From Clostridium arbusti SL206 (GTDB taxonomy: Bacteria; Bacillota; Clostridia; Clostridiales; Clostridiaceae), in contig NZ_BAEV01000029.1 of NCBI RefSeq assembly GCF_000246895.1, positions 1 to 38,156 of the forward strand: DNA of 38,156 nucleotides, in the 5' to 3' direction. The notes under the pieces are model-generated. The model had not been told where the DNA came from and searched no databases. It worked only from the letters and a program-made list of their open reading frames with translations. The position numbers were made by a program, and so were the translations under genes. Shown piece after piece: positions 1 to 8,562 of this stretch. Position 1 is the first letter of the stretch. Every line of letters begins with the position of its first letter.

Positions 1-452
1 TATGTTCCTTTATTAAAATCTTGTAATTTCTTAAAATTATTTATTTTATTAAACATAGTTCCATTTTTCATATTATGTCCATATATAATTATATTTTTAT
101 CTAAATCAATATTATTTTTGCAATCAATAAAAACAGTGCCTGATGTACTTTTTTCTCCATAAAAATTATTATGAAGGTAAAATTCATTATCTTTTCCTTG
201 GACAACTGGATAACTTATATCTGTATTAGGAATATTAAGCCACAATTTATAGTCTATATTAATATGTTTTAATTTTTCTTCATTAGAATTATCTTTAATA
301 TTCTCCTGCACTTTTGGTTTAAAAACTTGAACTTTAGAGTAATTTTTACTATCCTTATAGTATTGTAAACACTTATAACCTATCATTAAAGAACAAACTA
401 CAAATATTATAATCAAAACTATATTTATAAGTTTTTTTATATTTTTCTTCAT
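1..452 (-). CDS. srtB: Class B sortase, N-terminal part (runs off left edge)
   Basis: Membrane-anchored cysteine transpeptidase that would link surface proteins to the cell wall. About 150 residues are visible from an ATG at 450-452. There is a short basic N-terminus, a transmembrane segment (about residues 8-27), a linker, then the start of the sortase barrel with WLNIPNTDISYPVVQG, a GTVFID strand and IIYGHNMKNGTMF, which carries the catalytic histidine. The YPVVQG/NIIIYGHNM pattern is typical of class B. The catalytic cysteine and arginine lie beyond the window, so activity cannot be judged. The gene begins 9 bp after the yibE/F stop and is probably cotranscribed with it. The phosphoesterase 1.3 kb upstream carries an NVKTG sorting-like motif and is the obvious substrate candidate (inference). 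Confidence 0.85.
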   Translation of the reverse strand, partial: MKKNIKKLINIVLIIIFVVCSLMIGYKCLQYYKDSKNYSKVQVFKPKVQENIKDNSNEEKLKHINIDYKLWLNIPNTDISYPVVQGKDNEFYLHNNFYGEKSTSGTVFIDCKNNIDLDKNIIIYGHNMKNGTMFNKINNFKKLQDFNKGT

Positions 453-461
453 ACTTTCCCT

Positions 462-1614
462 CTATATAATTCTTTTTATGGCTTTACTAGTTAGTAATTT
501 TGCTGTTATGAAGGATACTAGTGGTACCGTTAAAATGACTCCAATACTTCCTGATATTCCTTGCATAACTTCTATTCCAACAGAATACATATTAACAATT
601 TGATTGTATTTCATACTATAGGAATAAATTAAAATCAAGGTATTAATCGTTCCCCCTGTAAATGCTAATATAAGTGTATTTGACATAGTTCCCATCATAT
701 CTCGACCAACATTAATTCCTGAATTAAAAAGTTGCTTATAGTTTAAATTCTGATTTTTATCATAAATTTCATTTATTGTAGATGCGATAGAAATACTAAC
801 ATCCATTACTGCACCTAGTGACGCTATAAGTATTCCCGCGAATAGAATTCCTCCAACATTTATATGGGTCTTAGTTGCTAAAAATACTAATTCCTCAACT
901 TCAGTCACATTATACCCTGATATTTTCGCAAAATATCCAAAAGCTGTAGCAAATACTCCTGCAATAATTACTCCACTAATCGTTCCTAAAATTGATGCTA
1001 TTGTTTTTACACTTAAGCCAGCTATTAAATACATGGTAACTATAGTAGTTAAAATGCCTACAATAACTGCGCCTAAAAATGGGGAGTATCCTTTATATAA
1101 CATTGGTATAAATAAAAATATAATACAGATAAATGTAAATATAAGTCCCACTGCCGATTTAAGTCCTTTTTTCCCTCCAATTGCCCATAATATTAGAATA
1201 AATAGTGCAACAAAGCCATATAAAATTGGTTCTCTATTATAACTATAAACAGAGGCTACATACTTATTACCTGATGTACTTATGGAAACAATGACCTTCA
1301 TATTTTTCTTTGCAATCTGCGCCATAAAGATATCCTGAAAAACTAGTAGCATCTAATATTTTTCCTTTTTGTTTACCACTTAGCATTCTAACTTTTAAGT
1401 CTTGCTTGCCAACGCGTGACCCATCTTTTTGTATATTATCTTTTACAACATCTTCAACTACGGCTTTTTCAAATCCAGTGCCCTTTTGATTAACTAATTC
1501 AACTCTTTCCACTTGATTAAAAAAATATAAAAATACAAAAAATCCTAGAAATAATATCATTATAATTATTCTTCTAATATTAGTTGATCTATTACTAAAT
1601 AGTTTTGAAAGCAT
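462..1614 (-). pseudogene. YibE/F family membrane protein, interrupted by an apparent frameshift
   Basis: Polytopic membrane protein of the YibE/F family, whose function is not established. The reading frame is split. The N-terminal piece (1267-1614, 115 residues) has one transmembrane helix and an extracytoplasmic region ending SGYLYGADCK. The C-terminal piece (462 to about 1306) continues with MKVIVSIS, then six or more transmembrane helices including EPILYGFVALFILILWAIGG. Removing one A from the A5 run (T5 on + at 1303-1307) joins them as ADCKENMKVIVS and gives one 383-residue protein, a normal length for the family. A GGAGG lies before the ATG at 1614. The cause may be sequencing error or a genuine lesion. 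It sits between a secreted phosphoesterase and a sortase. Confidence 0.75.
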
Positions 1615-1644
1615 AGTCCATATCCTCCAATTTTATATTGAAAT

Positions 1645-1672
1645 TACAGGAGTATATGTCTATACTCCTGTA
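1645..1672. repeat. Perfect 12 bp inverted repeat upstream of yibE/F
   Basis: TACAGGAGTATA and its exact reverse complement are separated by a 4-base loop (TGTC). No T-run follows on the minus strand, so it is a poor terminator. Its position 31 bp before the yibE/F start, next to the SD, suits an operator or a 5' UTR hairpin. Role unknown. Confidence 0.6.
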
Positions 1673-1709
1673 GATATTGATTAGTACTAATTTTAAGAAA
1701 ATCTTAGTT

Positions 1710-1754
1710 TAAGGCACATTCAGTATGCTAGTCTATTTATTTTCATATGCCTTA
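1710..1754 (+). repeat. Palindromic dispersed repeat, copy A (truncated)
   Basis: About 45 bp starting TAAGGCACATTCA, then GTATGCTAGTC, then TATTTATTTTCATATGCCTTA. The ends match those of copies at 33768-33840 and 14877-15040. Relative to copy C it lacks the AATAAATAACTAGTC block of the left arm. It begins only 4 bp beyond the phosphoesterase stop codon and may act as an RNA 3' hairpin. Confidence 0.7.
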
Positions 1755-1757
1755 TAT

Positions 1758-3941
1758 TTATTTTGATTCCTTACATCTTTTCTTTATATTTATTTTCTTT
1801 CTATTTATATAAATGAAGGCCGCTGCTGATGCGCCTGCAATAACTATAGTATACATACTAAAATTATCACCTGTTTTAACATTACTGACACCAGTTGCTA
1901 ACTTTTCAGTACTACTATTACTAGTTGTTGATGGGCTTACTGTGCTTATTGGATTCACTGTAGTTTCTGTAGTATCTGAAGTTCCTGCTTTTACAGCATT
2001 CTCTTTAATAACTTTTGTCTTAAAATTTTGTAATTCTTCATTTAAATTTTCAACTGACCTATCTACTGTTGATTGATTAGCATCCTCTGAACCTAGAGTA
2101 CTTTCAGCGGCTGTAATTGCTATTTTTAGCTTATCTTTTGCTTCAGAAGGATATTGTCCCCTATCGGTTCCTACAACTGCATTATCTAATGTAGATTTTG
2201 TACTATCTACTAAAGCTTTTAGCTCTGCTTTATCTCCTTTTGATTCAATACCATTAATACCTTCTTTTAAATTAGTATAAGCATCAGAAATTTCCTGTGA
2301 ATTAGAAGCTGCTTTATCAGAAATTGTTTTTGCAACTGCCAATGTTTTTTCTAATTTACTAAAGGTTGAAGTAGTATAGGTGTCCTTAGAATTAATTTTT
2401 TCTTCGCCTGCAGCAATTAATTCATTTAAACTTGATTTATCAAGAGATTTTGTAATAGAAAAGGTATTATCAATCTTTTCTCCATTATCTGTTCTATAAG
2501 TATTTATTGTAAAACTTACTTCATCAACATCAATAGTAGAATAAGTTGGAACATCTTCTTGCCATCTATTAGCTATATAAGATTGTTTATGTTGTACTAA
2601 ATCATAGTATTTACTACCAGATGCTGAGTTAGCTGTCATATATAATATACCTTTTGGATCCACTACGCTTCCATTTTGAAGAGTAACATCCTGTACTGCC
2701 TTAGAATCTTCAATGCTTGTTAAATAATCTTTATATTTTTGAGTTGTTTCTTTTCCTTCCAATGAAGAACTAAATTCTTCATCAAAATCATCGCCAGTAA
2801 TCATTTTAGATTCATCTTTTGCTCCGCCTTTTAATATTAAAGATCTTGAATAAGTATGATCATGTCCCGTCAAAACAGCATCAATATGATTTTCTTCAAA
2901 AATAGGAATTAAATTATATCTTAGATTAACTACATCTGGCTCATTGGAATGTTCACCTGATCCATATATATCATGATGGATTGTTACTACACGCCATTTT
3001 GCATCTTTATTTTCACTAATAGCCTTTTCAATAAGTTCTTTGTGCTCTGCTATGTTTTTATTGTTAGTATTTAAAGTTATAAATAATGTATTACCATATG
3101 AATAATAGTAATCTCCACCTGCTTCTGTAGCTCCTAAAGTTGAGGCATTAGGATTATTAAAATGATATGTATAGTTTGAATTTTTTGAATCATGATTACC
3201 AATTGCCGTTGCAACAGGTAATGATTTCAATGCATTGGGACTTAAGTATCCTGCATATTCAATATCCTGCTCGTTATTCTTAGCACTTGTTGTTTGGATT
3301 TGATCTCCTACTGAAAGCATAAAACTTACATTTGGATGTACTTTTAATGCTGTATTTATAGTGTTGTTCCAGTTAAAACTATCATTTCTTACTGCAGCAT
3401 CTTGACCCTGTGAACTACTTGTACCAGTGGCATTGTTACCACTAGAAGAACCTATTTGTGGATCTCCAATATATAAAAAGCTAAAACTCTTTGTGCTTTG
3501 AGTTTTATAAGGAGTAGCAGCACTCCAAGCACCATTTATTTGGTAACTGTAGTAATAAGTTGTGTTTTCTGCCAAACCTGTGGCAGTAGCTTTATTGGAT
3601 TTATATGCATTAGTAGCTATATCCTTTGTAGTTACAGCGATCTCCTTTGCCTCACTCATATCTTGCTTTTTGCCAATTTTTAATTTAGGATTACCTTCAC
3701 TATCTTTTGAGTACCATGCAAAGTTTAATTCGGTTGCGTTTTTTCCAGGCGTCAATGACATTTCTGTAGGATTATTTTTTATTGTGTCCCATGTTTTAAC
3801 CCATTTATCCCAGGCTCCATTTTTTGCAGCTTCTGTTCGACTTGCCTCCGTCCATCCATCATTACTTGCTGCAATCGCAGTAATGCTTGTTGTAAATAAT
3901 ATAGTAGTGGTTAGTAATAGAACTACTATTCTTTTTAACAT
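1758..3941 (-). CDS. Secreted calcineurin-like phosphoesterase with sorting-type C-terminus
   Basis: Binuclear-metal phosphoesterase exported to the cell surface, 727 residues. A signal peptide covers about residues 1-25 (cleavage near AIAA-SND). A Fn3-like domain of the purple-acid-phosphatase type covers about 55-147. The metallophosphatase domain follows from about 153, with metal-ligand motifs GDPQ (D160), GDQ (D213), GNHD (249-251), HH (322-323) and GHDH (359-362). Two FIVAR-like helical repeats span about 495-640, followed by a Ser/Thr-rich linker. The C-terminus has NVKTG (687-691; DNA 1869-1883), a hydrophobic helix and a basic tail, resembling clostridial class B sortase signals such as NVQTG. 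The SD is GGGGGA. A Pho box lies upstream, and pst-phoU and a sortase are neighbours. The natural substrate (nucleotides, phospholipids, phytate or others) cannot be read from sequence. Confidence 0.9.
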   Translation of the reverse strand: MLKRIVVLLLTTTILFTTSITAIAASNDGWTEASRTEAAKNGAWDKWVKTWDTIKNNPTEMSLTPGKNATELNFAWYSKDSEGNPKLKIGKKQDMSEAKEIAVTTKDIATNAYKSNKATATGLAENTTYYYSYQINGAWSAATPYKTQSTKSFSFLYIGDPQIGSSSGNNATGTSSSQGQDAAVRNDSFNWNNTINTALKVHPNVSFMLSVGDQIQTTSAKNNEQDIEYAGYLSPNALKSLPVATAIGNHDSKNSNYTYHFNNPNASTLGATEAGGDYYYSYGNTLFITLNTNNKNIAEHKELIEKAISENKDAKWRVVTIHHDIYGSGEHSNEPDVVNLRYNLIPIFEENHIDAVLTGHDHTYSRSLILKGGAKDESKMITGDDFDEEFSSSLEGKETTQKYKDYLTSIEDSKAVQDVTLQNGSVVDPKGILYMTANSASGSKYYDLVQHKQSYIANRWQEDVPTYSTIDVDEVSFTINTYRTDNGEKIDNTFSITKSLDKSSLNELIAAGEEKINSKDTYTTSTFSKLEKTLAVAKTISDKAASNSQEISDAYTNLKEGINGIESKGDKAELKALVDSTKSTLDNAVVGTDRGQYPSEAKDKLKIAITAAESTLGSEDANQSTVDRSVENLNEELQNFKTKVIKENAVKAGTSDTTETTVNPISTVSPSTTSNSSTEKLATGVSNVKTGDNFSMYTIVIAGASAAAFIYINRKKINIKKRCKESK

Positions 3942-4031
3942 ACTTATAGTCCCCCTTCATTGTATATACTAAAACTTTTCATCTAAAGTATAATTTATAA
4001 AAACGAATCTAGAAACTATTATTAAGGTGTT

Positions 4032-4078
4032 TTTACATTACAAGTCATTATTTTACATTGCTTAACTTTAAATTAACG
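4032..4078 (+). promoter_or_regulatory. Candidate PhoP box upstream of the phosphoesterase
   Basis: On the + strand TTTACA (4032), TTTACA (4052), TTAACT (4062) and TTAACG (4073) follow at steps of 20, 10 and 11 bp, close to the TTAACA-like repeats bound by PhoP in Firmicutes. The site lies about 90-137 bp upstream of the phosphoesterase start and below the phoU terminator, so it can only serve that gene. Orientation is opposite to transcription, which is known for some PhoP targets. Confidence 0.55.
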
Positions 4079-4137
4079 ATTCATCCAATAAAACATGTAC
4101 ATAAGTTATATAAAATAATTAAGAGTAAAAGTTTCTC

Positions 4138-4192
4138 AAAAAAATAAAAAATGGCTGGTTTTAAAAACTAATTAGTTTTCAAAACCAGCCAT
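4138..4192 (-). terminator. Rho-independent terminator of the pst-phoU operon
   Basis: A long stem pairs ATGGCTGGTTTT with AAAACCAGCCAT and continues through GAAAAC/GTTTTT around a TAATTA loop. On the minus strand it is followed by TTTTTTATTTTTTT. It starts 3 bp after the phoU stop. Confidence 0.9.
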
Positions 4193-4195
4193 CTA

Positions 4196-4852
4196 CTATT
4201 CATTTAAATCTATCTGTTCACCTGTTACTAGGTATATAGTCCATTCACAAATGTTCGTAGTATGATCTGCTATTCTCTCCAAGTATTTGCAAACAAATAA
4301 AAACTGTGTTATTTGATTTATTGTTTTAGGATTCTCCATCATCATTAGTAAGAATTCACTAAAAATCTGTTTATAAATAGCATCTATTTCATCATCTTTT
4401 TTGCATATGTCATAAGCACAATCAATATCACCTTTTATATAGGCATCAAGTGAAACTTTAAGCATTTCTTTAACTATATTTGCCATTTTAGGAATGTCTA
4501 TTAACGGTTTTATATACTTATCAGTATTTAATCGTTTGGTTATTTTTGCTATATCTACAGCATGATCCGCTATTCTTTCAAGATCTGTTACAATCTTAGT
4601 AGCTGTAAATATATTTCTCAAGTCAACTGCTAAGGGCTGCTGCATTGCTATGAGTTTTATAGCTTTATTTTCAATTTCCTTTTGCATATCATCAATTATA
4701 TCATCATTGTCAATTACACTTTGTGCTAATTGTATATCGTGATTAACTAAAGACTCTATGCATTGAAATATTTGTTTTTCAACCATACTTCCCATTCTCA
4801 AAAGGTCAGTATGCATTTCTTCTAAATGTAAGTCAAAGACTTTTCTTGGCAT
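4196..4852 (-). CDS. phoU: Phosphate transport regulator PhoU
   Basis: Cytoplasmic all-helical protein that couples the Pst transporter to the PhoR kinase and dampens phosphate uptake and Pho signalling. It has 218 residues, the usual length, with two PhoU repeats. Each carries the metal-binding helix pattern: ATKIVTDLERIADHAVDIAK in the first and FVCKYLERIADHTTNICEW in the second. An upstream GTG at 4859-4861 is in frame, but it overlaps the AGAGGTG ribosome site, so the ATG at 4850-4852 (MPRKVFDLH) is the better start. It is the last gene of pstS-pstC-pstA-pstB-phoU, with a strong terminator directly after it. Confidence 0.95.
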   Translation of the reverse strand: MPRKVFDLHLEEMHTDLLRMGSMVEKQIFQCIESLVNHDIQLAQSVIDNDDIIDDMQKEIENKAIKLIAMQQPLAVDLRNIFTATKIVTDLERIADHAVDIAKITKRLNTDKYIKPLIDIPKMANIVKEMLKVSLDAYIKGDIDCAYDICKKDDEIDAIYKQIFSEFLLMMMENPKTINQITQFLFVCKYLERIADHTTNICEWTIYLVTGEQIDLNE

Positions 4853-4931
4853 TGAAATCACCTCTTTTTATAAAATATTAATTTAATTTTGAAATTAATT
4901 CAAGCTTAAATTAAAATTCAATTACATAAAT

Positions 4932-5681
4932 TTAACCAAATCTACCTGTAATATAATCTTCTGTTCTTTTATCCACTGGTTTATAAAATATACTTTCTGT
5001 TTTCCCATTTTCAATAACTTCCCCATTTAAGAAGAAAGCTGTATAATCTGAAATTCTTCCAGCTTGCTGCATATTATGGGTTACTATTATTACAGTATAC
5101 TTCTTTTTTAATTCATCCATTAGTTCTTCAACTTTTAATGTAGATATTGGGTCTAGTGCTGAAGTAGGTTCATCCATAAGTAAAACTTCTGGCTCTACTG
5201 CCAAGGTTCTAGCTATACATAGCCTTTGCTGCTGACCTCCTGATAATCCTATTGCGCTTTGCTTTAGTCTATCCTTTGCTTCTTCCCAAAGTGCAGCACC
5301 CTTTAAACTTTTTTCTACAATTTCATCTAATTTACCCTTATTTCTTATGCCATGTATTCTTGGTCCATAGGCAATATTATCGTATATGGACATAGGAAAA
5401 GGATTTGCTTTTTGAAATACCATTCCTATTCTTTTTCTAAGTTGTATTTCATCATAGTCCTTATATATATTTTTATCCTCAAATAACACTTCTCCATCTA
5501 TTCTTACAGATTCAATAAGATCATTCATTCTATTAATTGTTCTTAAGAATGTAGACTTTCCGCATCCTGAAGGGCCGATAAGTGCAGTTACAGAATTTTT
5601 TTCTATATCAAGACTAATATTTTTCAGTGCTTGAACATTTCCATAGTATAAATTTAAATTGTTAGTCTTAATTATACCCAT
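4932..5681 (-). CDS. pstB: Phosphate ABC transporter ATP-binding protein PstB
   Basis: ATPase subunit of the high-affinity phosphate importer, acting at the inner face of the membrane with PstA and PstC. It has 249 residues. Walker A is GPSGCGKST (about 37-45), the Q-loop is [15 protein letters not shown], the ABC signature is LSGGQQQR, Walker B is [13 protein letters not shown], and the switch histidine is in [10 protein letters not shown]. The [10 protein letters not shown]-loop segment is characteristic of PstB. It lies 11 bp after pstA and 79 bp before phoU, in operon order. Confidence 0.97.
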   Translation of the reverse strand: MGIIKTNNLNLYYGNVQALKNISLDIEKNSVTALIGPSGCGKSTFLRTINRMNDLIESVRIDGEVLFEDKNIYKDYDEIQLRKRIGMVFQKANPFPMSIYDNIAYGPRIHGIRNKGKLDEIVEKSLKGAALWEEAKDRLKQSAIGLSGGQQQRLCIARTLAVEPEVLLMDEPTSALDPISTLKVEELMDELKKKYTVIIVTHNMQQAGRISDYTAFFLNGEVIENGKTESIFYKPVDKRTEDYITGRFG

Positions 5682-5692
5682 TTTAGTTCCCC

Positions 5693-6577
5693 CTACTTTC
5701 CACTATAAGACTTATATATTTTATTTCCTATTATTCTTGCTAAAATATTAAATAGTAAAACCATTATTACCAATACTGCTGATGAACCTGTAGCTATTTT
5801 CCCAGCATCAGGAATCATACCCTCTGAATTTAATTTCCAAATATGAACAGCTAAAGTTTCTGCTGGTCTAAAAAGACTAAATGGTGATGATTTATCTATT
5901 AGACTTACATTACTATATTTCAAAATAGGTGCACTCATACCTGAAGTATATAAAAGTGCTGCTGCTTCTCCAAATATTCTACCTGCAGCTAAAATTATAC
6001 CAGTTAATATTTGTGGCATTGCAGAGGGAAGTATTACTTTCTGTATAGTTTGCCATTGGGTTGCTCCAAGTCCAAGACTAGCTTCTTTTACTTTTGCCGA
6101 AGATGCTTTTATGGCATTTTCACTTACTCTTGTCATGGCTGGAAGGTTTATAACTGTTATAGCTAATGCTCCTGAAAGTAAGGTGTATCCCCAGTGGGTC
6201 ATTGTTACAAAAACTAAAAGTCCAAACAAACCAACTACTATAGAAGGTAAAGATGCCATAGTTTCAATACATAGTCTAATTATCTCTAATACCTTTCCCT
6301 CTTTAGCATACTGTGACATGTATATACCAGCGCCTATTCCAATAGGTACAGTTATTATAAGTGATATAATTAACATATAGAATGAATTAAATAATTGTGG
6401 ACCTATTCCACCACCCGCCTCAGCTATTTTAGGATTTCCAATTAAAAAGCTCAAGTTTAATGAATCCCTACCATTATAAATAATATATCCTATAAAACTT
6501 ACTAAAAGTAAAACTATAAAAGCTGATATTATATATAATATTATAGTTGCTATTTTATCACAAGTCTTAGCTTTCAT
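5693..6577 (-). CDS. pstA: Phosphate ABC transporter permease PstA
   Basis: One of the two membrane subunits of the Pst importer, 294 residues with about six transmembrane helices. The first is at about residues 10-33. The ABC-permease coupling loop is seen as [30 protein letters not shown] with the EA-A-G pattern, which contacts PstB. The [13 protein letters not shown] segment near the C-terminus is usual for PstA. Its start codon overlaps the pstC stop by one base, indicating translational coupling. Confidence 0.96.
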   Translation of the reverse strand: MKAKTCDKIATIILYIISAFIVLLLVSFIGYIIYNGRDSLNLSFLIGNPKIAEAGGGIGPQLFNSFYMLIISLIITVPIGIGAGIYMSQYAKEGKVLEIIRLCIETMASLPSIVVGLFGLLVFVTMTHWGYTLLSGALAITVINLPAMTRVSENAIKASSAKVKEASLGLGATQWQTIQKVILPSAMPQILTGIILAAGRIFGEAAALLYTSGMSAPILKYSNVSLIDKSSPFSLFRPAETLAVHIWKLNSEGMIPDAGKIATGSSAVLVIMVLLFNILARIIGNKIYKSYSGK

Positions 6578-7467
6578 TATGCTTCACCCCTTCTTCCAAT
6601 AAGTCTTATTAATACTATAAATATAAATGATATTACTAAAAGTATAAGTGCTATTGACCAAAGTGCATCATTCCACGGAGTATTGTCAACAGTATTAGAT
6701 ATACTCATAGTCAATATACTAGTTAAAGTAACTGTAGGTGATGTAAGATTATTAGCAAACTTTAATGTATTACCTATAACCATCTGAACAGCTAGTGCTT
6801 CTCCGAAGGCTCTAGCAATACCAAGTACAATACCTGTTAAAATTCCATTTTTACTTGCTGGAATAATAACTTTATAAATAGTTTGCCATCTAGTAGCACC
6901 TAAGCCATAAGAAGCCTCTATGTAATCTTTTGGTATAGTTTTTATTGCATCTGAAGATATGCTTGCAATTGTTGGCAGTATCATGATGCTAAGCACCAAT
7001 ATTCCCGCTATTAAACTAAAACCAACTCCACCACCTATTCTCTTAACAAAGGGAACTAGAACTAGAACTCCAACCCAGCCATATACAACTGATGGTATTC
7101 CTACAAATAATTCCAAAGATGGTTGAAGAATCCTCTTTCCTAATTTCGGTGATATTAAATTCATAAAAATTGCCAAAGCTATACTTATAGGAGCACTTAT
7201 TACAACTGCACCAATAGATACCAGTGTGGAACCCACAATAAAAATTGCCGAACCAAATTCAGGTTTTTCAGAATCAGGTTTCCAACTAGAATTAAATAAA
7301 AAATGTGACAAAGAATAATGATCCTTTGTAAATATTCTTATTCCCTTGGAAGCAACAAAAAATATTATGGATAATGTCAATACTACTATTAATAATCCAC
7401 AAAGTATAGAAAATCCTCTACCTAAATATTCTGTTCTAATTTTTTTCCAAATACTTCTTTTATCCAT
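6577..7467 (-). CDS. pstC: Phosphate ABC transporter permease PstC
   Basis: Second membrane subunit of the Pst importer, 296 residues with about six transmembrane helices. Features include ELFVGIPSVVYGWVGV, the coupling loop EASYGLGATRWQTIYKVIIPAS, and RAFGEALAVQMVIGN. The open frame extends 12 codons further upstream, but the ATG at 7465-7467 (MDKRSIWKK) follows TGAGGTTGATTAC, a good ribosome site, so that start is chosen. It follows pstS after a 72 bp gap that contains a hairpin. Confidence 0.96.
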   Translation of the reverse strand: MDKRSIWKKIRTEYLGRGFSILCGLLIVVLTLSIIFFVASKGIRIFTKDHYSLSHFLFNSSWKPDSEKPEFGSAIFIVGSTLVSIGAVVISAPISIALAIFMNLISPKLGKRILQPSLELFVGIPSVVYGWVGVLVLVPFVKRIGGGVGFSLIAGILVLSIMILPTIASISSDAIKTIPKDYIEASYGLGATRWQTIYKVIIPASKNGILTGIVLGIARAFGEALAVQMVIGNTLKFANNLTSPTVTLTSILTMSISNTVDNTPWNDALWSIALILLVISFIFIVLIRLIGRRGEA

Positions 7468-7502
7468 GTAATCAACCTCAAATAATTTAATTTTACAATA
7501 CA

Positions 7503-7531
7503 TTAGACCGGCTACTATGCAGCCAGTCTAA
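7503..7531 (-). promoter_or_regulatory. Intercistronic hairpin between pstS and pstC
   Basis: An 11 bp near-perfect stem (TTAGACTGGCT against AGCCGGTCTAA, one G-U pair) surrounds a 7-base loop. No T-run follows, so it is more likely an mRNA-stabilising or partial-attenuation hairpin than a full terminator. This would leave pstS mRNA in excess over the permease genes, as expected for a binding protein. Confidence 0.6.
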
Positions 7532-7539
7532 AATATCTA

Positions 7540-8442
7540 CTATTTTACTTTCATATCACTAGTAGCTATATATCCTAATTTTTCAATTAAAGCTTTATTA
7601 TCACTGCTAACAATATAGTCAATAAAAGCTTTAGATATTCCTTTAGGTTCTCCCTTTGTATACATATGTTCATAAGACCAGAAAGGATATTTTCCTTCAG
7701 TTATGTTTTCCTTTGATGAATCAACATTGTCTATTTTTACTTCCTTTATATCTTGTTTAACATCCTCAGTTAAATAAGATAAAGCCAAATAACTTATACT
7801 TCCTGATGTTTTTGACATAGCTGTCTTAACTGCACCATTTGAATCTTGAGTAGTTCCTATATCGTCCTTTTCTTTAGTTCCATCTAACACTGTCTTTGTA
7901 AATGTAGCTCTAGTACCAGAACCACTTGTTCTATGAACCACATTTATAGGTAAATTCTTTCCACCAACTTGATTCCAATTTGTCACTTTACCTGTAAATA
8001 TATCTTTAATTTGAGCCTTTGTCAAGTTAGTAACGTCTACATCTTTACTAGTAACTACAGCAAATCCTATAACACAAACCTTGTGATCTGTTAGAGTTTT
8101 AGCAGTAGTTGCGTCTAGTTTTTCTTCTGCAAAAATATCTGAATTTCCGATATCCACTGCACCTTGGCTTACCTGTGTTAATCCAGTACCACTACCTCCA
8201 CCTTGTACATTTACTGTTGCATCTGGATTCTTTTGTTTAAATCCGTCTACTGCTTTTTCTGCTAAAGGCTGAAGCGCTGTAGATCCTGAAATTGTTATAG
8301 ACCCTGAAACTCCTTGTGATGATCCTGTTGAATTTTCACTAGCATTATTTGAAGATGCACTCTTTCCACAACCTACAAACAATCCAGCTAGTAGTGTAAT
8401 AGCCATTGCTGTTACCACAAATTTGAGCTTTTTACTTTTCAT
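7540..8442 (-). CDS. pstS: Phosphate-binding lipoprotein PstS
   Basis: Extracellular substrate-binding component of the Pst importer, 300 residues. The signal sequence MKSKKLKFVVTAMAITLLAG leads to a lipobox LFVGC, so the mature protein should be lipid-anchored through that cysteine. Phosphate-binding loops are visible: ISGSTALQPLA, GGGSGTGLTQVSQGAVDIGNS and HRTSGSGTRATF. An ATG six codons earlier precedes the GGAGG ribosome site and cannot be the real start; the ATG at 8440-8442 is spaced 7 bases from it. It is the first gene of the pst operon, with a phased Pho box upstream. Confidence 0.97.
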   Translation of the reverse strand: MKSKKLKFVVTAMAITLLAGLFVGCGKSASSNNASENSTGSSQGVSGSITISGSTALQPLAEKAVDGFKQKNPDATVNVQGGGSGTGLTQVSQGAVDIGNSDIFAEEKLDATTAKTLTDHKVCVIGFAVVTSKDVDVTNLTKAQIKDIFTGKVTNWNQVGGKNLPINVVHRTSGSGTRATFTKTVLDGTKEKDDIGTTQDSNGAVKTAMSKTSGSISYLALSYLTEDVKQDIKEVKIDNVDSSKENITEGKYPFWSYEHMYTKGEPKGISKAFIDYIVSSDNKALIEKLGYIATSDMKVK

Positions 8443-8514
8443 AAAGGTTCCTCCATTCAAACTATAAAAAATATTGTTTTCATTTACCTTACAAAAATAA
8501 TATTATCAAATGAA

Positions 8515-8552
8515 AGTTAATCTAATATTATACATATGTTAATAAAATTTAA
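8515..8552 (-). promoter_or_regulatory. pstS: Candidate PhoP box and promoter of the pst operon
   Basis: Reading the minus strand, TTAAAT (8547-8552), TTAACA (8537-8542) and TTAACT (8515-8520) start 10 and 22 bp apart, on an 11 bp period. A TATAAT lies between the last two. This matches a PhoP-activated promoter without a good -35 box. Confidence 0.6.
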
Positions 8553-8562
8553 CATTCCAATT

